Shown here piece after piece: positions 45,081-54,182 of a DNA stretch of 64,000 bases (position 1 is its first letter; every line of letters starts with the position of its first letter). A program made the position numbers and the translations under genes. The notes under the pieces were generated by a model. It worked only from the letters and a program-made list of their open reading frames with translations. It was not told the DNA's origin and did no database searches. Origin of the DNA: Ensifer sp. USDA 6670 (GTDB taxonomy: Bacteria > Pseudomonadota > Alphaproteobacteria > Rhizobiales > Rhizobiaceae); NCBI GenBank assembly GCA_000421085.1, contig ATWE01000002.1, positions 248,001 to 312,000 of the forward strand. Reading direction: 5' to 3'.

Positions 45081-47294
45081 ATGATACCGAAGCTGATGCA
45101 ATCGATCACCCTTCCCGTCGCCCGGGCGCAAGCGTCGCGGCGGCAATTCCTGCTCGGCGCGCTCGCGGCCGGCACCGGTATCGCAGTCGGATACCGGGTC
45201 CTGTCCGCATCGCCGGCACTTGCGGGCGAGGCGGAAACGGAGAGCGGCTCACACGCATTTTCCCCCTACCTGACCATCGGCGGGGACGGAAAGGTCACCG
45301 TTCTCTCGTCACAGTTCGAGATGGGGCAGGGCTCCTATAACGGCATCGCCACGCTGGTGGCGGAAGAACTCGACGCCGATTGGTCCACGATCGACGTCAT
45401 CGGAGCCGCCGGCAATATCAAGGCCTACGGCAATATCGCCTTCGGCGGCGCGATGCAGGGCACGGGAGGCTCGACCTCCATGTCCACCTCTTGGGAGCGC
45501 TATCGCAAGGCCGGTGCCGCCGCCCGGGCGATGCTGATTGCTGCCGCTGCAGCGGAATGGGGCGTCGACGCGACCGAGATCGCGGTCGAGAACGGCGTTC
45601 TTTCGCATCCGTCCGGCAAGAGCGGCGGTTTCGGCGTGTTTGCAGCCAAGGCGGCCACCATGCCGGTGCCCGCCGAGGTGAAGCTTAAGGAGCCGGGAGA
45701 CTGGAAGCTTATCGGCAATGCCGAACTGAAGCGCTTCGACAGTGCCCGCAAGGCAAACGGAACCGAGCAATACACCATCGACGTCAAGCTCCCGGGAATG
45801 CTGACGGCGGTGATGATCCACCCGCCTCTCTTCGGCGCCAAGGCGAAGTCCTTCGATGCTTCCGCCGCCCGCGCGATCAAGGGCGTGGTCGACGTGGTGG
45901 AAACGCCGCGCGGCATCGCCGTGGTCGGCGAGCATATGTGGGCCGCGATCAAGGGCCGCGAGGCAGTCACGGTCGAGTGGGACGAGACGGGCGCCGAAAA
46001 GCGCGGAACGCCCGAGCTGATGTCTACCTATCGCGATCTTTCCGGCAAGACGCCGGCCGCCTTCGCGCGCAAGGACGGGGATGCCGACGCCGCATTCACA
46101 TCGGCTGCGAAGGTCATCGAAGCGACGTTCGAGTTCCCCTATCTCGCGCATGCTGCGCTGGAGCCCCTGAACGCGGTCGCCCGCAGGAACGACGACGGTA
46201 CGATCGAGATCTGGGGCGGGCACCAGCTCCCCGACGTATACCAGAATCTCGCCAGCGAAATTGCCGGAGTGCCGGTCGAAAAGGTCCGGCTCAACGTCAT
46301 GAAGACCGGCGGCAGCTTCGGGCGGCGTGCGGTATTCGACGGCGATGTCGTGGTAGAGGCCGTGCATGTGGCAAAGGCCCTCGGTTTCCGTGCACCGGTC
46401 AAGGTACAGTGGACGCGGGAGGACGACACGCGCGCGGGCCGGTATCGTCCGGCCTATGTGCATCGGCTGAAGGCCGGGATCGACGAAGCCGGGAAGCTGG
46501 TCGCCTGGAGCGATCACATCGTCGGCCAGTCGATCATGGCGAAAACGGCCTGGGACGGCATGGTCCAGAATGGGGTCGACCCGACCTCGGTGGAGGGCGC
46601 CAACAACCTCCCCTATGCCATTGAAAATCAGACCGTCGGCCTCACGACCACCGACGTCAGCGTCCCGGTTCTCTGGTGGCGCTCCGTCGGCTCGACACAC
46701 ACCGCATTCGCAGCCGAAGCCTTTCTGGACGAGGTTGCCGAGGCTGCGGGACGCGATCCGCTGGAGTTCCGCCTGTCGATGCTGGAGCCGGCCTCGCGCC
46801 ATGCGACCGTTCTCAAGCTCGCGGCGGAGAAGGCCGAATGGCAGAAGCCATTGCCCGAAGGCCGCTTCCGGGGCGTAGCCGTCGCCGAGAGCTTCGGCTC
46901 GGTTGTGGCACAGGTCGCCGAGGTTTCCGTCGATGGCGACGGCATCAAGGTCGAACGCGTCGTTGCTGCCGTCGATTGTGGCCTCGCGATCAATCCCGAT
47001 CAGGTCCGCGCCCAGGTCGAGGGCGGTATCGGCTTCGGCCTGAGCGCCATCTTGGGTGAGGAAATCACGCTGACCGACGGCAAGGTCGATCAGGGAAATT
47101 TCGACATGTACACGCCACTCAGGATCGATGCGATGCCGAAGGTCGAGGTCCATATCGTCGCCTCCGCCAATCCGCCATCGGGGATCGGCGAGCCCGGCGT
47201 TCCGCCGATCGGCCCTGCGGTTGCCAACGCCGCCTTCAAGGCGCTCGGAAAACGCATCCGCGTCATGCCCTTCGCCAAATCGCTCAACGCCTGA
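45081..47294 (+). CDS. Molybdopterin-binding subunit, IorB-like aldehyde/isoquinoline dehydrogenase
   Basis: 737 residues. A twin-arginine signal ([13 protein letters not shown], about residues 18-30) indicates export of the folded complex to the periplasm. Xanthine-oxidase-family features include [40 protein letters not shown] and the catalytic [15 protein letters not shown] near the C-terminus. There is no FAD subunit, matching IorAB and the three-subunit-less periplasmic aldehyde oxidases, which need cytochrome c electron acceptors. None is encoded adjacently. Substrate unknown; aldehydes are likely. Confidence 0.92.
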   Translation: MIPKLMQSITLPVARAQASRRQFLLGALAAGTGIAVGYRVLSASPALAGEAETESGSHAFSPYLTIGGDGKVTVLSSQFEMGQGSYNGIATLVAEELDADWSTIDVIGAAGNIKAYGNIAFGGAMQGTGGSTSMSTSWERYRKAGAAARAMLIAAAAAEWGVDATEIAVENGVLSHPSGKSGGFGVFAAKAATMPVPAEVKLKEPGDWKLIGNAELKRFDSARKANGTEQYTIDVKLPGMLTAVMIHPPLFGAKAKSFDASAARAIKGVVDVVETPRGIAVVGEHMWAAIKGREAVTVEWDETGAEKRGTPELMSTYRDLSGKTPAAFARKDGDADAAFTSAAKVIEATFEFPYLAHAALEPLNAVARRNDDGTIEIWGGHQLPDVYQNLASEIAGVPVEKVRLNVMKTGGSFGRRAVFDGDVVVEAVHVAKALGFRAPVKVQWTREDDTRAGRYRPAYVHRLKAGIDEAGKLVAWSDHIVGQSIMAKTAWDGMVQNGVDPTSVEGANNLPYAIENQTVGLTTTDVSVPVLWWRSVGSTHTAFAAEAFLDEVAEAAGRDPLEFRLSMLEPASRHATVLKLAAEKAEWQKPLPEGRFRGVAVAESFGSVVAQVAEVSVDGDGIKVERVVAAVDCGLAINPDQVRAQVEGGIGFGLSAILGEEITLTDGKVDQGNFDMYTPLRIDAMPKVEVHIVASANPPSGIGEPGVPPIGPAVANAAFKALGKRIRVMPFAKSLNA

Positions 47295-47695
47295 GAACGT
47301 GCCGGCCGCCTATCGCATGTTTCCTTTAGTCCTTGCCGATTAAAGAACAAAACAGCGCTTTGTGCGTCTGACCAGACGCGTGGCGCCGTAGGCGGCCGGA
47401 TTCTCGATCAGCGGCCCGGGGTTGAAAAAGAATTGCCGTTTGGCATGTATTTTCTCGGAACCATCGGCGGCGCAGAGTGTTAGGCGCCGTCGCTTTACCC
47501 AAAGCGGCTTTGTCCAGAAGAACGGGTCGGCTCTTGTCCCCTCCGCGATGGCGGGTTCGACCCGGGCGGCGTCCCTCCCTCCTCCCCTCCCCGGGGGCGC
47601 CGCCGTCGCTGCGGAACGTGCCTCCTCCGCAGCGACCTCAGGCAGCGACAGCATACAACGCGTCGCTCTGCCGTCCGGCGCCTTCGGCGGCATGC
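47295..47695. other. 401-bp stretch with no supportable gene
   Basis: ORFs exist on both strands but lack ribosome-binding sites and family resemblance. The predicted peptides are arginine/proline-rich, as expected of G+C-rich noncoding frames. No strong palindrome was found. Confidence 0.5.
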
Positions 47696-47881
47696 TCAGC
47701 CGAAGAAGAGAGACACGACCATGATCGCCGAAACCAGCCCGACGGCAGCGATGAATACGATCAGGTCGACCATTGGGTGATGGCGCAAACCGCGTCGCAT
47801 GGCGAACTCCTCCACCCGTTGCGGGTCAAGCAGAACGCCTGCGATGCGGAATTGTTCATCCGAGGCAGCGGCGATGGTCAA
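47696..47881 (-). CDS. Small single-pass membrane protein, function unknown
   Basis: 61 residues from a TTG that overlaps the preceding stop (TTGA). One hydrophobic segment near the C-terminus (VDLIVFIAAVGLVSAIMVVS, about 38-57) follows a basic stretch (RRGLRHHP). A shorter version could start at the internal ATG before RRGLRHH. The unusual TTG is supported only by coupling to the upstream small ORF. Confidence 0.5.
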   Translation of the reverse strand: MTIAAASDEQFRIAGVLLDPQRVEEFAMRRGLRHHPMVDLIVFIAAVGLVSAIMVVSLFFG

Positions 47882-48075
47882 TGCCCGCCCTTGCGCCTCG
47901 CGTCATGACTGTGGTGGCGGTCAGGCTCGCCTCCGCCGCCGGAAATCTTGCTGCGCGTGCGTCGCTCGGAGTCGGCTGGCGGCTTTGGTATTTCCAGCGG
48001 CTTTTTCGCGTTTTCGTGCGAGGCTCCCGGGCCGCCTTGGCGGATGCTTGCCGGCGTCTTCTTGGATGTGGACAT
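47878..48075 (-). CDS. Small basic, disordered protein, function unknown
   Basis: 65 residues, rich in Lys, Arg, Pro, Gly and His. It begins MSTSKKTPASIRQGGPG and ends in a His-rich tail (RHHSHDARRKGGH-like). GAGG lies 8 bp before the ATG. It sits 10 bp after another small hydrophilic ORF and overlaps the small membrane-protein ORF. No family recognised. Confidence 0.5.
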   Translation of the reverse strand: MSTSKKTPASIRQGGPGASHENAKKPLEIPKPPADSERRTRSKISGGGGEPDRHHSHDARRKGGH

Positions 48076-48085
48076 GCGCTCTGCC

Positions 48086-48265
48086 TCATCTGTCCTGTTG
48101 GTAGCCTTGATGGGTCGTATTGACCTTCGTGTTGCCCTGATGGCCCTTCTTCTCGGGATTTTCAGCCACGTCCGGCTTCTTCGAGTCGGCCGACACGGTT
48201 CCAGGCTCTCCCGTTCCCTTGTCGCTGCGATTGTCCGGAGGGATTGGCGGTGGTCGGCTGCTCAT
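48086..48265 (-). CDS. Small hydrophilic disordered protein, function unknown
   Basis: 59 residues from an ATG preceded by GAGGAG at ideal spacing. Composition is Pro/Gly/Asn/Gln/Lys-rich with no hydrophobic segment, ending NTTHQGYQQDR. A longer frame to 48535 exists but overlaps the membrane-protein gene, and only the last 59 codons look like a protein. Similar small polar proteins occur in rhizobia, often stress-linked, but I cannot name a family. Confidence 0.6.
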   Translation of the reverse strand: MSSRPPPIPPDNRSDKGTGEPGTVSADSKKPDVAENPEKKGHQGNTKVNTTHQGYQQDR

Positions 48266-48332
48266 TGGGGATCTCCTCACGCATGTGTCGTCGCGTTCGA
48301 TACGACGTCTTGCTGGCACCCGGTCTAACCGG

Positions 48333-48815
48333 TCAGGCCGGAGGATGTTCCTGGCCGCGCGCCGCCGCTGCGTCATGCAGGGAGGCGCCCAGCGCCAGGC
48401 CGATACCCATGGCGATATAGGCGGCCACCAGGTCGGACTTCGGCAGGGCAAGTTCCCAGCCGGGCGTAAGGCGCTTCGGTACCAGGCCATAGTCGACAAG
48501 GGCTGCCAGCACGGTCGTGCCGGCGGCGGCGGCAATCACCCGCTGCGGCGATGGCCGCGCGCTTCGTCCGATCATGGCGGCAAACGGCAGCGCCCACCAG
48601 AACGAGGCAAGCATATGCGTCACGAAGCCCGTGGCGGTGTGGGCGAGGTCGAGACGCGACTGCGAACCGGCACGACGGCCGTGTATCCAATGGCTCGTCG
48701 CGTTGATCGGCCGCCAGGGGCTTTCATTCCGGCGTTCGGCCGAGACGGTCAGCGCTGCCACCGCGGCAAGGCCGGCGAACAATCCGCTTACAGCAACGAG
48801 TGATCCACGTACCAT
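48333..48815 (-). CDS. Small integral membrane protein, DUF1440-like or unassigned
   Basis: 160 residues with about four hydrophobic segments (roughly 5-25, 60-82, 92-110, 128-148). Polar loops contain NATSHWIHGRRAG. AGGAGAGACCG precedes the ATG. First in a row of four small minus-strand genes. Role unknown; the name is uncertain. Confidence 0.7.
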   Translation of the reverse strand: MVRGSLVAVSGLFAGLAAVAALTVSAERRNESPWRPINATSHWIHGRRAGSQSRLDLAHTATGFVTHMLASFWWALPFAAMIGRSARPSPQRVIAAAAGTTVLAALVDYGLVPKRLTPGWELALPKSDLVAAYIAMGIGLALGASLHDAAAARGQEHPPA

Positions 48816-48903
48816 CGGTCTCTCCTATCGTGGTGGCGGGCCGACGGATGAACCGGCGGCCCGCCTGTTTGTTCCGACCTGGCCAAGGTCGGCGGAGGTG
48901 CCG

Positions 48904-50127
48904 CTACTCGGCCGGTTGCGGAATGCTACCGGCGACGGACGCCGCTTTATCGCCGGCAAGGCTACGCTGGCCCATCGCTATGGTCGCAACGGTCGCTGCC
49001 CCGGCCGCCACGGATACCCAGAAGCCGTTCTGTGCACCGAAATTGTCTACGACCCAGCCGGAGACGAATGCACCGAGCGCCATGCCGATGCCGATACCGG
49101 TCATTACCCAGGTGACACCTTCCGTAAGCATCGACTCCGGTACGCGGCGCTCGATCAGGCCGAAAGCGGTGATGAAGGTCGGCGAAATGGCGATGCCGCT
49201 AACGAAAACGGCCAAGGCAAGGAGAGGCACGGTGTCGGCGAGGAGGAGGGGCACCGACGTGACGGCAATGACACTTACGGCGATCAAAAGCTGCCTGTGC
49301 AGCGGCATGGTGGGGTTCAGGGCCCCAAGCGCCAGGCCCACCAGGAACGACCCGACCGCATAGACGCCGATGACGAGGCTCGCCGCCTGCGGCTGGCCGA
49401 GCTCCTTCGTAATCGCTACGGCGCTTACTTCCGCCGTCGCGAATATCGAGCCCACGAAGATGAGCGCCAGGGTGATGATCTGCACCGGACGCTGACGGAT
49501 CGCCGACGCTCGCGAGACCCCGGCCTCCAGTAGGCGCACCTTCGGCTCCGTCGAGCGCTGGAGGATAAAAGCTGCCGTCCCGAGGGCAAGGAAGATCGTG
49601 CTGATCAGCATGCCGGCTTCAGGAAATAGAGCAACCGCCAAACCCACCGACAGCGACGCGCCGGCAATATAGACCAGTTCGTCTGCCGATGACTCGAAGG
49701 CGAAAGCGGTGTTCAGCTCAGGACGGTTGCGGAACATCTCAGTCCAGCGGGCACGGACCAGGGCGGGTATGCTCGGCATCGCGGCGGCGAGGAAAGCCGA
49801 GGCGAACAGCGTCCATGCCGGCCAGTCCCGATTGGCTGCAAGGATCAGCGCCAGGAACGCCGCAACCGAGACGATCGTCGTCGGAACGACCACGGCGGTC
49901 TGGCCGAGGCGGTCGACCAGACGGGATATCTGCGGGGCAACGAGCGCGTTGGTGAGGGCGAAAGTCGCCGACACCGCGCCTGCAAGCCAGTATTCGCCGT
50001 GGGTCTGTGACAGCATTGCGACGATGCCGATCGGCGCCATCGCTATCGGAAGGCGTGCGAAGAAGCCGGCTGCCGAAAAGCCCTTGGCTCCTGGAGCCCT
50101 GAATATTTCTCCGTATGGATTGGACAT
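48904..50127 (-). CDS. Major facilitator superfamily transporter
   Basis: 407 residues and twelve hydrophobic segments. The MFS loop 2-3 motif appears as RLVDRLGQTAVV, and a related GXXXDXXG-like segment lies in the second half. YajR/EmrD-type drug exporters share this size. It is divergent from a TetR gene with three shared operators, so it is most likely a regulated efflux permease. The exported compound is unknown. Confidence 0.88.
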   Translation of the reverse strand: MSNPYGEIFRAPGAKGFSAAGFFARLPIAMAPIGIVAMLSQTHGEYWLAGAVSATFALTNALVAPQISRLVDRLGQTAVVVPTTIVSVAAFLALILAANRDWPAWTLFASAFLAAAMPSIPALVRARWTEMFRNRPELNTAFAFESSADELVYIAGASLSVGLAVALFPEAGMLISTIFLALGTAAFILQRSTEPKVRLLEAGVSRASAIRQRPVQIITLALIFVGSIFATAEVSAVAITKELGQPQAASLVIGVYAVGSFLVGLALGALNPTMPLHRQLLIAVSVIAVTSVPLLLADTVPLLALAVFVSGIAISPTFITAFGLIERRVPESMLTEGVTWVMTGIGIGMALGAFVSGWVVDNFGAQNGFWVSVAAGAATVATIAMGQRSLAGDKAASVAGSIPQPAE

Positions 50128-50159
50128 GAGACGCTCCTTGGGAAACTTGTGCAGAATGA

Positions 50160-50227
50160 CATACGCGGCGTATGAAATCTAATTAGTTGCATACGCGTCG
50201 TATGTCAAATAAAATACGCGGCGTATG
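50160..50227. promoter_or_regulatory. Three copies of a palindromic TetR operator
   Basis: CATACGCGGCGTATG (50160-50174), CATACGCGTCGTATG (50190-50204) and AATACGCGGCGTATG (50213-50227). Each is a near-perfect dyad with ATACG/CGTAT arms. Centre spacings are 30 and 23 bp. They fill the divergent region between the MFS and TetR genes. Confidence 0.85.
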
Positions 50228-50240
50228 CAAAACAGGAGAC

Positions 50241-50831
50241 ATGATGAACAAACCGCGTAGGGAAATGATCGCCGAGACCCGCGCAAAACTGATCGGCGCC
50301 GCCCGGCGCGCCTTCGGCACCGTCGGGTTTGCGGAATCGTCCATGGATGATTTCACCGCCGAAGCCGGCTTGACCCGTGGCGCGCTCTATCATCACTTCG
50401 GCGACAAAAAGGGGCTGCTGCAGGCAGTGATCAGGGAGATCGACGCCGAGATGACCGCCCGCCTGAACAAGGTCTCGTCGGAAGCGCCGACGCGGTGGCA
50501 AGGGTTCGTCGACGAGTGCGTCGCCTATATCCGCATGGCACTCGAGCCGGAGATCCAGCGCATCATGTTCCGTGACGGGCCCGCCGTGCTCGGGGACATA
50601 TCGCAATGGCCGATGACCGAGGGTTGCATTGCAGCGCTGGCGGCAAGCCTGAACCGGCTCAAGGCCGATGGTGAGGTCATCGATATCGACACCGAAGCGG
50701 CCGCCCGTCTGATCAATGGCGCGAGCAGCCACGCAGCGCTGTGGATAGCCAATTCCGAGGACCCGCAGGAAACCTCGCACCGGGCCGTGGAAGGCTTCCG
50801 TGCCCTGCTCGACGGTCTGAGGAAGGATTGA
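50241..50831 (+). CDS. TetR-family regulator of the MFS exporter
   Basis: 196 residues from MMNKPRREM, 7 bp after AGGAG. HTH: GAARRAFGTVGFAESSMDDFTAEAGLTRGALYHHFGDKKGLL. The C-terminal domain is of the common TetR_C type with no diagnostic motif. Upstream in-frame starts would run into the third operator, supporting the 50241 start. It probably represses itself and the exporter. Confidence 0.9.
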   Translation: MMNKPRREMIAETRAKLIGAARRAFGTVGFAESSMDDFTAEAGLTRGALYHHFGDKKGLLQAVIREIDAEMTARLNKVSSEAPTRWQGFVDECVAYIRMALEPEIQRIMFRDGPAVLGDISQWPMTEGCIAALAASLNRLKADGEVIDIDTEAAARLINGASSHAALWIANSEDPQETSHRAVEGFRALLDGLRKD

Positions 50832-50888
50832 TGCGTCGCAACCGGCGACGCATCAAAATTCAAGACGCTAGCCGTTCTTGATCTTGAT

Positions 50889-51370
50889 CTAGGCCGTAGA
50901 CTCATAAGCGCGGAGCCAAAGCCGCATTGAGGCGAGCTGAACCATAGCGAGGAAGTTAGCCGCGAGCTTGTCGTATCGGGTGGCGATGCGGCGGAAATGC
51001 TTTAGCTTGGAGAAGAAACGTTCGAATGAGGTTGCGCTCGCGGTAGAGGCACTTGCTGAAGCAAGGCGTCGCACCTCGCTGCTCGATCAGCCCGCGGATG
51101 CGGTCGGCGTCATAGGCTTTGTCAGCCAGCACGATGGTACGCGGGCCGAGATGGTCCAGCAACCGATCGGCGATCTGCCCGTCGTGTGTCTGGCCAGCGG
51201 TTAGACCGAACCGGATGGGAAGCCCTTGCGCATCAACAACGACGTGTATCTTAGTCGTGAGCCCGCCCCGCGATCGGCCGAGACAACGATCTGGCCCTCT
51301 TTTTTTGCCGTCGCGCGTCACCGCCTTCCGCTGACCGATTTGGACAATCTCGAAAGCGGACGCCGGGCGA
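50889..51370 (-). pseudogene. IS5-family transposase remnant, frameshifted and truncated
   Basis: The minus strand encodes the C-terminal part of an IS5-group transposase: RSRGGLTTKIHVVVDAQGLP, DHLGPRTIVLADKAYDADRIRGLI (catalytic Asp region) and KLHFRRIATRYDKL-type end. The reading frame breaks at an apparent extra base near 51025: RNLIRTF in one frame continues as ERFFSKLKHFRRIATRYDK in another. From recalled family sequences, about a dozen codons also appear missing before CFSKCLYRERN. The N-terminal third is absent. No intact terminal repeats or target duplication were identified. Confidence 0.88.
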
Positions 51371-51375
51371 TGTTG

Positions 51376-51807
51376 CTACTTCAAGGCGATGAGTCCGGCG
51401 TCGGTCGGGCTGAATCCGCAAGCGTCGAAATAAAATGGCCGGAGGTGCGGGTCAAAATCCACATGGAGCCACTCGCAGCCGGCTTCTTTCGCCCGATCAA
51501 CCGCCTCCCCTATCAGGGCCTTTGCAATGCCCTGGCGTTGGAAAGCAGGCGGCACCATTGTATCCAAAACAAATGCGTGGACCCCGCCATCCCACGCGAC
51601 GTTAACGAACCCAACCAGCTTCCCCGAACGACGGGTACACACCCAGCCGAGGCTGAAGCGGTTGACTTGTGACCACCAATCATCAGCGAAGACTCGATGC
51701 TCAAAACACTCGGCATGAAGAGCATTGACCTCAGCGTTCTCGAACCCTCCACGCCACTCGGTCGTGTATTCGGAAAGCCTAGACCCTTGCGGTGAAGTTA
51801 GCTCCAT
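51376..51807 (-). CDS. GNAT-family N-acetyltransferase
   Basis: 143 residues from MELTSPQG. A TTG start at 51843 would add 12. The acetyl-CoA-binding motif is VPPAFQRQGIAKALIGEAV (R/QxxGxG/A), and strand beta-4 (GFVNVAWDGG) and the C-terminal LRPFYFDACGFSPT are typical of GNAT. The acceptor is unknown. No good ribosome-binding site for either start. The gene ends 6 bp from the IS remnant, which suggests local rearrangement. Confidence 0.82.
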   Translation of the reverse strand: MELTSPQGSRLSEYTTEWRGGFENAEVNALHAECFEHRVFADDWWSQVNRFSLGWVCTRRSGKLVGFVNVAWDGGVHAFVLDTMVPPAFQRQGIAKALIGEAVDRAKEAGCEWLHVDFDPHLRPFYFDACGFSPTDAGLIALK

Positions 51808-51930
51808 TCGCGTTATTAAATCGGGGACCTCGTTCTGCGTCAACGTGCGCTACTTCACGTAGCGCCGCCGAAAGCCGCGCACAAAACCAGCTCATCTTAG
51901 CCGTTCGCGGTTATGGGTTCACGACCTGGT

Positions 51931-52722
51931 CTAAAAGCGCACCACCAGACCAAGGATCGGCCCCTGCTCGACCACATCGAAGACAAAGCCGTCCTTGCTG
52001 TAGTCGACGCCCAGCGCGCGGTACCCGGCGACGGCCGAAATCGTGTCGCTGAACCGGTAGCCGATCGCCGCGGCGACATCCCAGTCGAGATCGGCGCCAC
52101 CGGCTCCAACGAGGCCCCATCCGGTCAGGTAGATTTCCGGAGTGATCGAGTAGGTGCCGCGAAAACCTGCCATCCCGTCCACCCAGGCGGCATCATCCTT
52201 TCTCGACCGCCCGTCGAGGAGGCCGCCACTGAAGGAGAGCTCGCTCTCGACGGACCACACGCGCAGGCCCCCGACAATGTCGAGCCGAGAGGAGCCGTCT
52301 TCGAAGATCGCGTAACCGGCACCAAGCAGACCCGCGAATGTTTCGGTCGCAAGCTCGACATCGTCGGCAAGAATACCCCTCGGCGTCCCGCCCTGACCCG
52401 ACAGCTTGATGTACATCGCGTCGCCAAAGATGCTGTATGGTCCGTTGCGTGCCTCTGCCGTGGCCATCAAGGCGAAATCCAGATGATCGAAGACGTCGCT
52501 GAAACTCGCGTCCACATCGACGGCGGGCAGACCGAACTGCTCGATATCGCCCGAAAGGCCGGCCGCCCAGAAATAGGGGGCGAAGGAAAACGTCCAGCCG
52601 CTCTCCGTCGTGGTTTCCTGCACCTGCGGTGTCATCGGCGAATATATGTCCGCCGCCAGGGCGCCGCTTCCGAGCAGGCAGGTTGCGGCAAATGCCAGAT
52701 TTCGAACGACCCGGGACGTCAT
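51931..52722 (-). CDS. Outer-membrane beta-barrel protein
   Basis: 263 residues with a signal peptide (cleavage after GALA, about residue 23). The mature part has alternating strands rich in Tyr/Trp/Gly (WTFSFAPYFWAAGLSG, GLLGAGYAIFED, AAIGYRFSDTISAVAGYRAL) and a terminal phenylalanine, as expected for BAM-inserted barrels. GGAGG lies 5 bp before the ATG at 52722; the GTG at 52734 is rejected. Function is not assignable. Confidence 0.82.
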   Translation of the reverse strand: MTSRVVRNLAFAATCLLGSGALAADIYSPMTPQVQETTTESGWTFSFAPYFWAAGLSGDIEQFGLPAVDVDASFSDVFDHLDFALMATAEARNGPYSIFGDAMYIKLSGQGGTPRGILADDVELATETFAGLLGAGYAIFEDGSSRLDIVGGLRVWSVESELSFSGGLLDGRSRKDDAAWVDGMAGFRGTYSITPEIYLTGWGLVGAGGADLDWDVAAAIGYRFSDTISAVAGYRALGVDYSKDGFVFDVVEQGPILGLVVRF

Positions 52723-52770
52723 GCTATCCTCCACTGATATTCGCCGCCACAGCAGGCTTGCTTGCGGAAC

Positions 52771-54048
52771 CTATGGCGCGGCACTTTGCGAGCGTTCGTC
52801 GCTGGCGAGAGTTTCGTCCAGCCGGACCTTTTTGGGCGGCATGCCGCGGCCTTCTATTATGGTGACAGGCGCGGTGATCGTGGCGGCCGCGACGGTGCCG
52901 ACATTCTTGGCCGTACCGGCGACAACGGCGGTAATCCCCTCGCCCAGAGTGATCTCGGAATCGGTCAGCGTCTGCCCCTTGATGATCCGCTGTCCGATCA
53001 GTTGCACGATCTCGGGACTCTCGGCGAACTTGCCATGATGCAAACCGTCGTCGGTCTCGACCTTGGTGAGATCGATCGCCGTGATGCCGGCTGTCTCCAG
53101 CTGCGTGCGATAGGGCTCGGCGGTAGGGTCGATCGCGCCGAGCCGCGAGACATCCCCCGAGATCAGCCGCGAAAGCGCCAGCGCCCGGTCGTCCTGCGAG
53201 ACGAAGATCGTGAATTTCGGCCGCGCATCGCCCATATCGGTCCACTGCTTGGCGAAGACGTCAAGGTCGATGTCGGGCGAAGCGAGAATCACGTTCTCGA
53301 TCTTCGGCGCGATCTTCCCGTCGCGGATTCCCATCTGGCGCAGCGCCTCCATGGTCAGCCACGTTCCCATCGAATGGGCCAGGATGGTGACGTCCTTGAC
53401 GTTCGGGGCATTTGCCAGCGTACGCAGCGTATCCTCGAGCGCGGTGCGCGAATAGTTGGTGCTCTCCTTGTCGTAATTATAGTCGAACACCCGCGCACGC
53501 GACGGCCAGGTGAACAGCAAAGGCGTCGCCTGCGCACCGGAATCATGGACGATCTGGGCCAGCCGGAAAACGCCGTCCTCGTAGCGGTTGTTGAAGCCAT
53601 GCACGAAAAGAAGCACATGGCCGCCCTTGTTATGGGCGCGGAACCAGCTGCGCGCCTCGTCTTCCGATGCCATTTCGCGCACGCGCGTGACGGCGAAATC
53701 GGTTTCCGGATTGGGCGGCAGCTTGCGCGGCCACTGCACCGTGCCCGGCGCACGGCGCGAATCCGGCGGAATCGAAACCGCCACATCGGTCATCGAAAGC
53801 GTCGGGCTGCGCTCTCCCGAAAACAGGGTGGCCGGGTCGCCCGAGGGCTGGCGCGTGGTCGCCACCAGCATGTCGACCTGCGAGGTGTTCGACGGCTGCG
53901 CCAGAGCCACCGGAGTCATCACGCCTTTTGCATGGCCTCCGCACCCCGCCAGAAAAACGAGCGCGGCAAGCGCGGAAGCAGTCGATATTCCTGCTTTCGC
54001 GATACGGAACCGGTCCCCAGAAGACCTCACGCCACTAGCCAATGCCAC
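52771..54048 (-). CDS. Alpha/beta-hydrolase lipoprotein, DUF900 family
   Basis: 425 residues. Lipoprotein signal with lipobox LAGC (cysteine near residue 36). The hydrolase core has VLLFVHGFNNRYEDGVFR and the nucleophile elbow AHSMGTW. The likely acid and histidine lie in SPDIDLDVF and DDGLHHGKF. DUF900 proteins are esterase-like and found in many rhizobia, with unknown substrates. It is presumably anchored in the envelope. Confidence 0.87.
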   Translation of the reverse strand: MALASGVRSSGDRFRIAKAGISTASALAALVFLAGCGGHAKGVMTPVALAQPSNTSQVDMLVATTRQPSGDPATLFSGERSPTLSMTDVAVSIPPDSRRAPGTVQWPRKLPPNPETDFAVTRVREMASEDEARSWFRAHNKGGHVLLFVHGFNNRYEDGVFRLAQIVHDSGAQATPLLFTWPSRARVFDYNYDKESTNYSRTALEDTLRTLANAPNVKDVTILAHSMGTWLTMEALRQMGIRDGKIAPKIENVILASPDIDLDVFAKQWTDMGDARPKFTIFVSQDDRALALSRLISGDVSRLGAIDPTAEPYRTQLETAGITAIDLTKVETDDGLHHGKFAESPEIVQLIGQRIIKGQTLTDSEITLGEGITAVVAGTAKNVGTVAAATITAPVTIIEGRGMPPKKVRLDETLASDERSQSAAP

Positions 54049-54182
54049 GCCTCACAATCTTAGCGCCGCTCGCGCCACGCTTTTTTGGCACCGATCCCCG
54101 CAAGTGCGGCAATCCGTGCGTTGATGCATAGAGGAACGGTCCCGATTCGCCCAGGCGACACGTCCGAAACCCTCGTACAAAC

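Noticed and set aside
47340-47693. 117-codon minus-strand ORF after the molybdenum dehydrogenase
   Set aside because: Arg/Ala/Pro-rich composition, no ribosome-binding site, no recognisable family; typical of random frames in G+C-rich DNA.
48266-48535. N-terminal extension of the 59-residue ORF to 149 residues
   Set aside because: The extension overlaps a better-supported membrane-protein gene and is low complexity; a good ribosome-binding site precedes the internal ATG at 48265.
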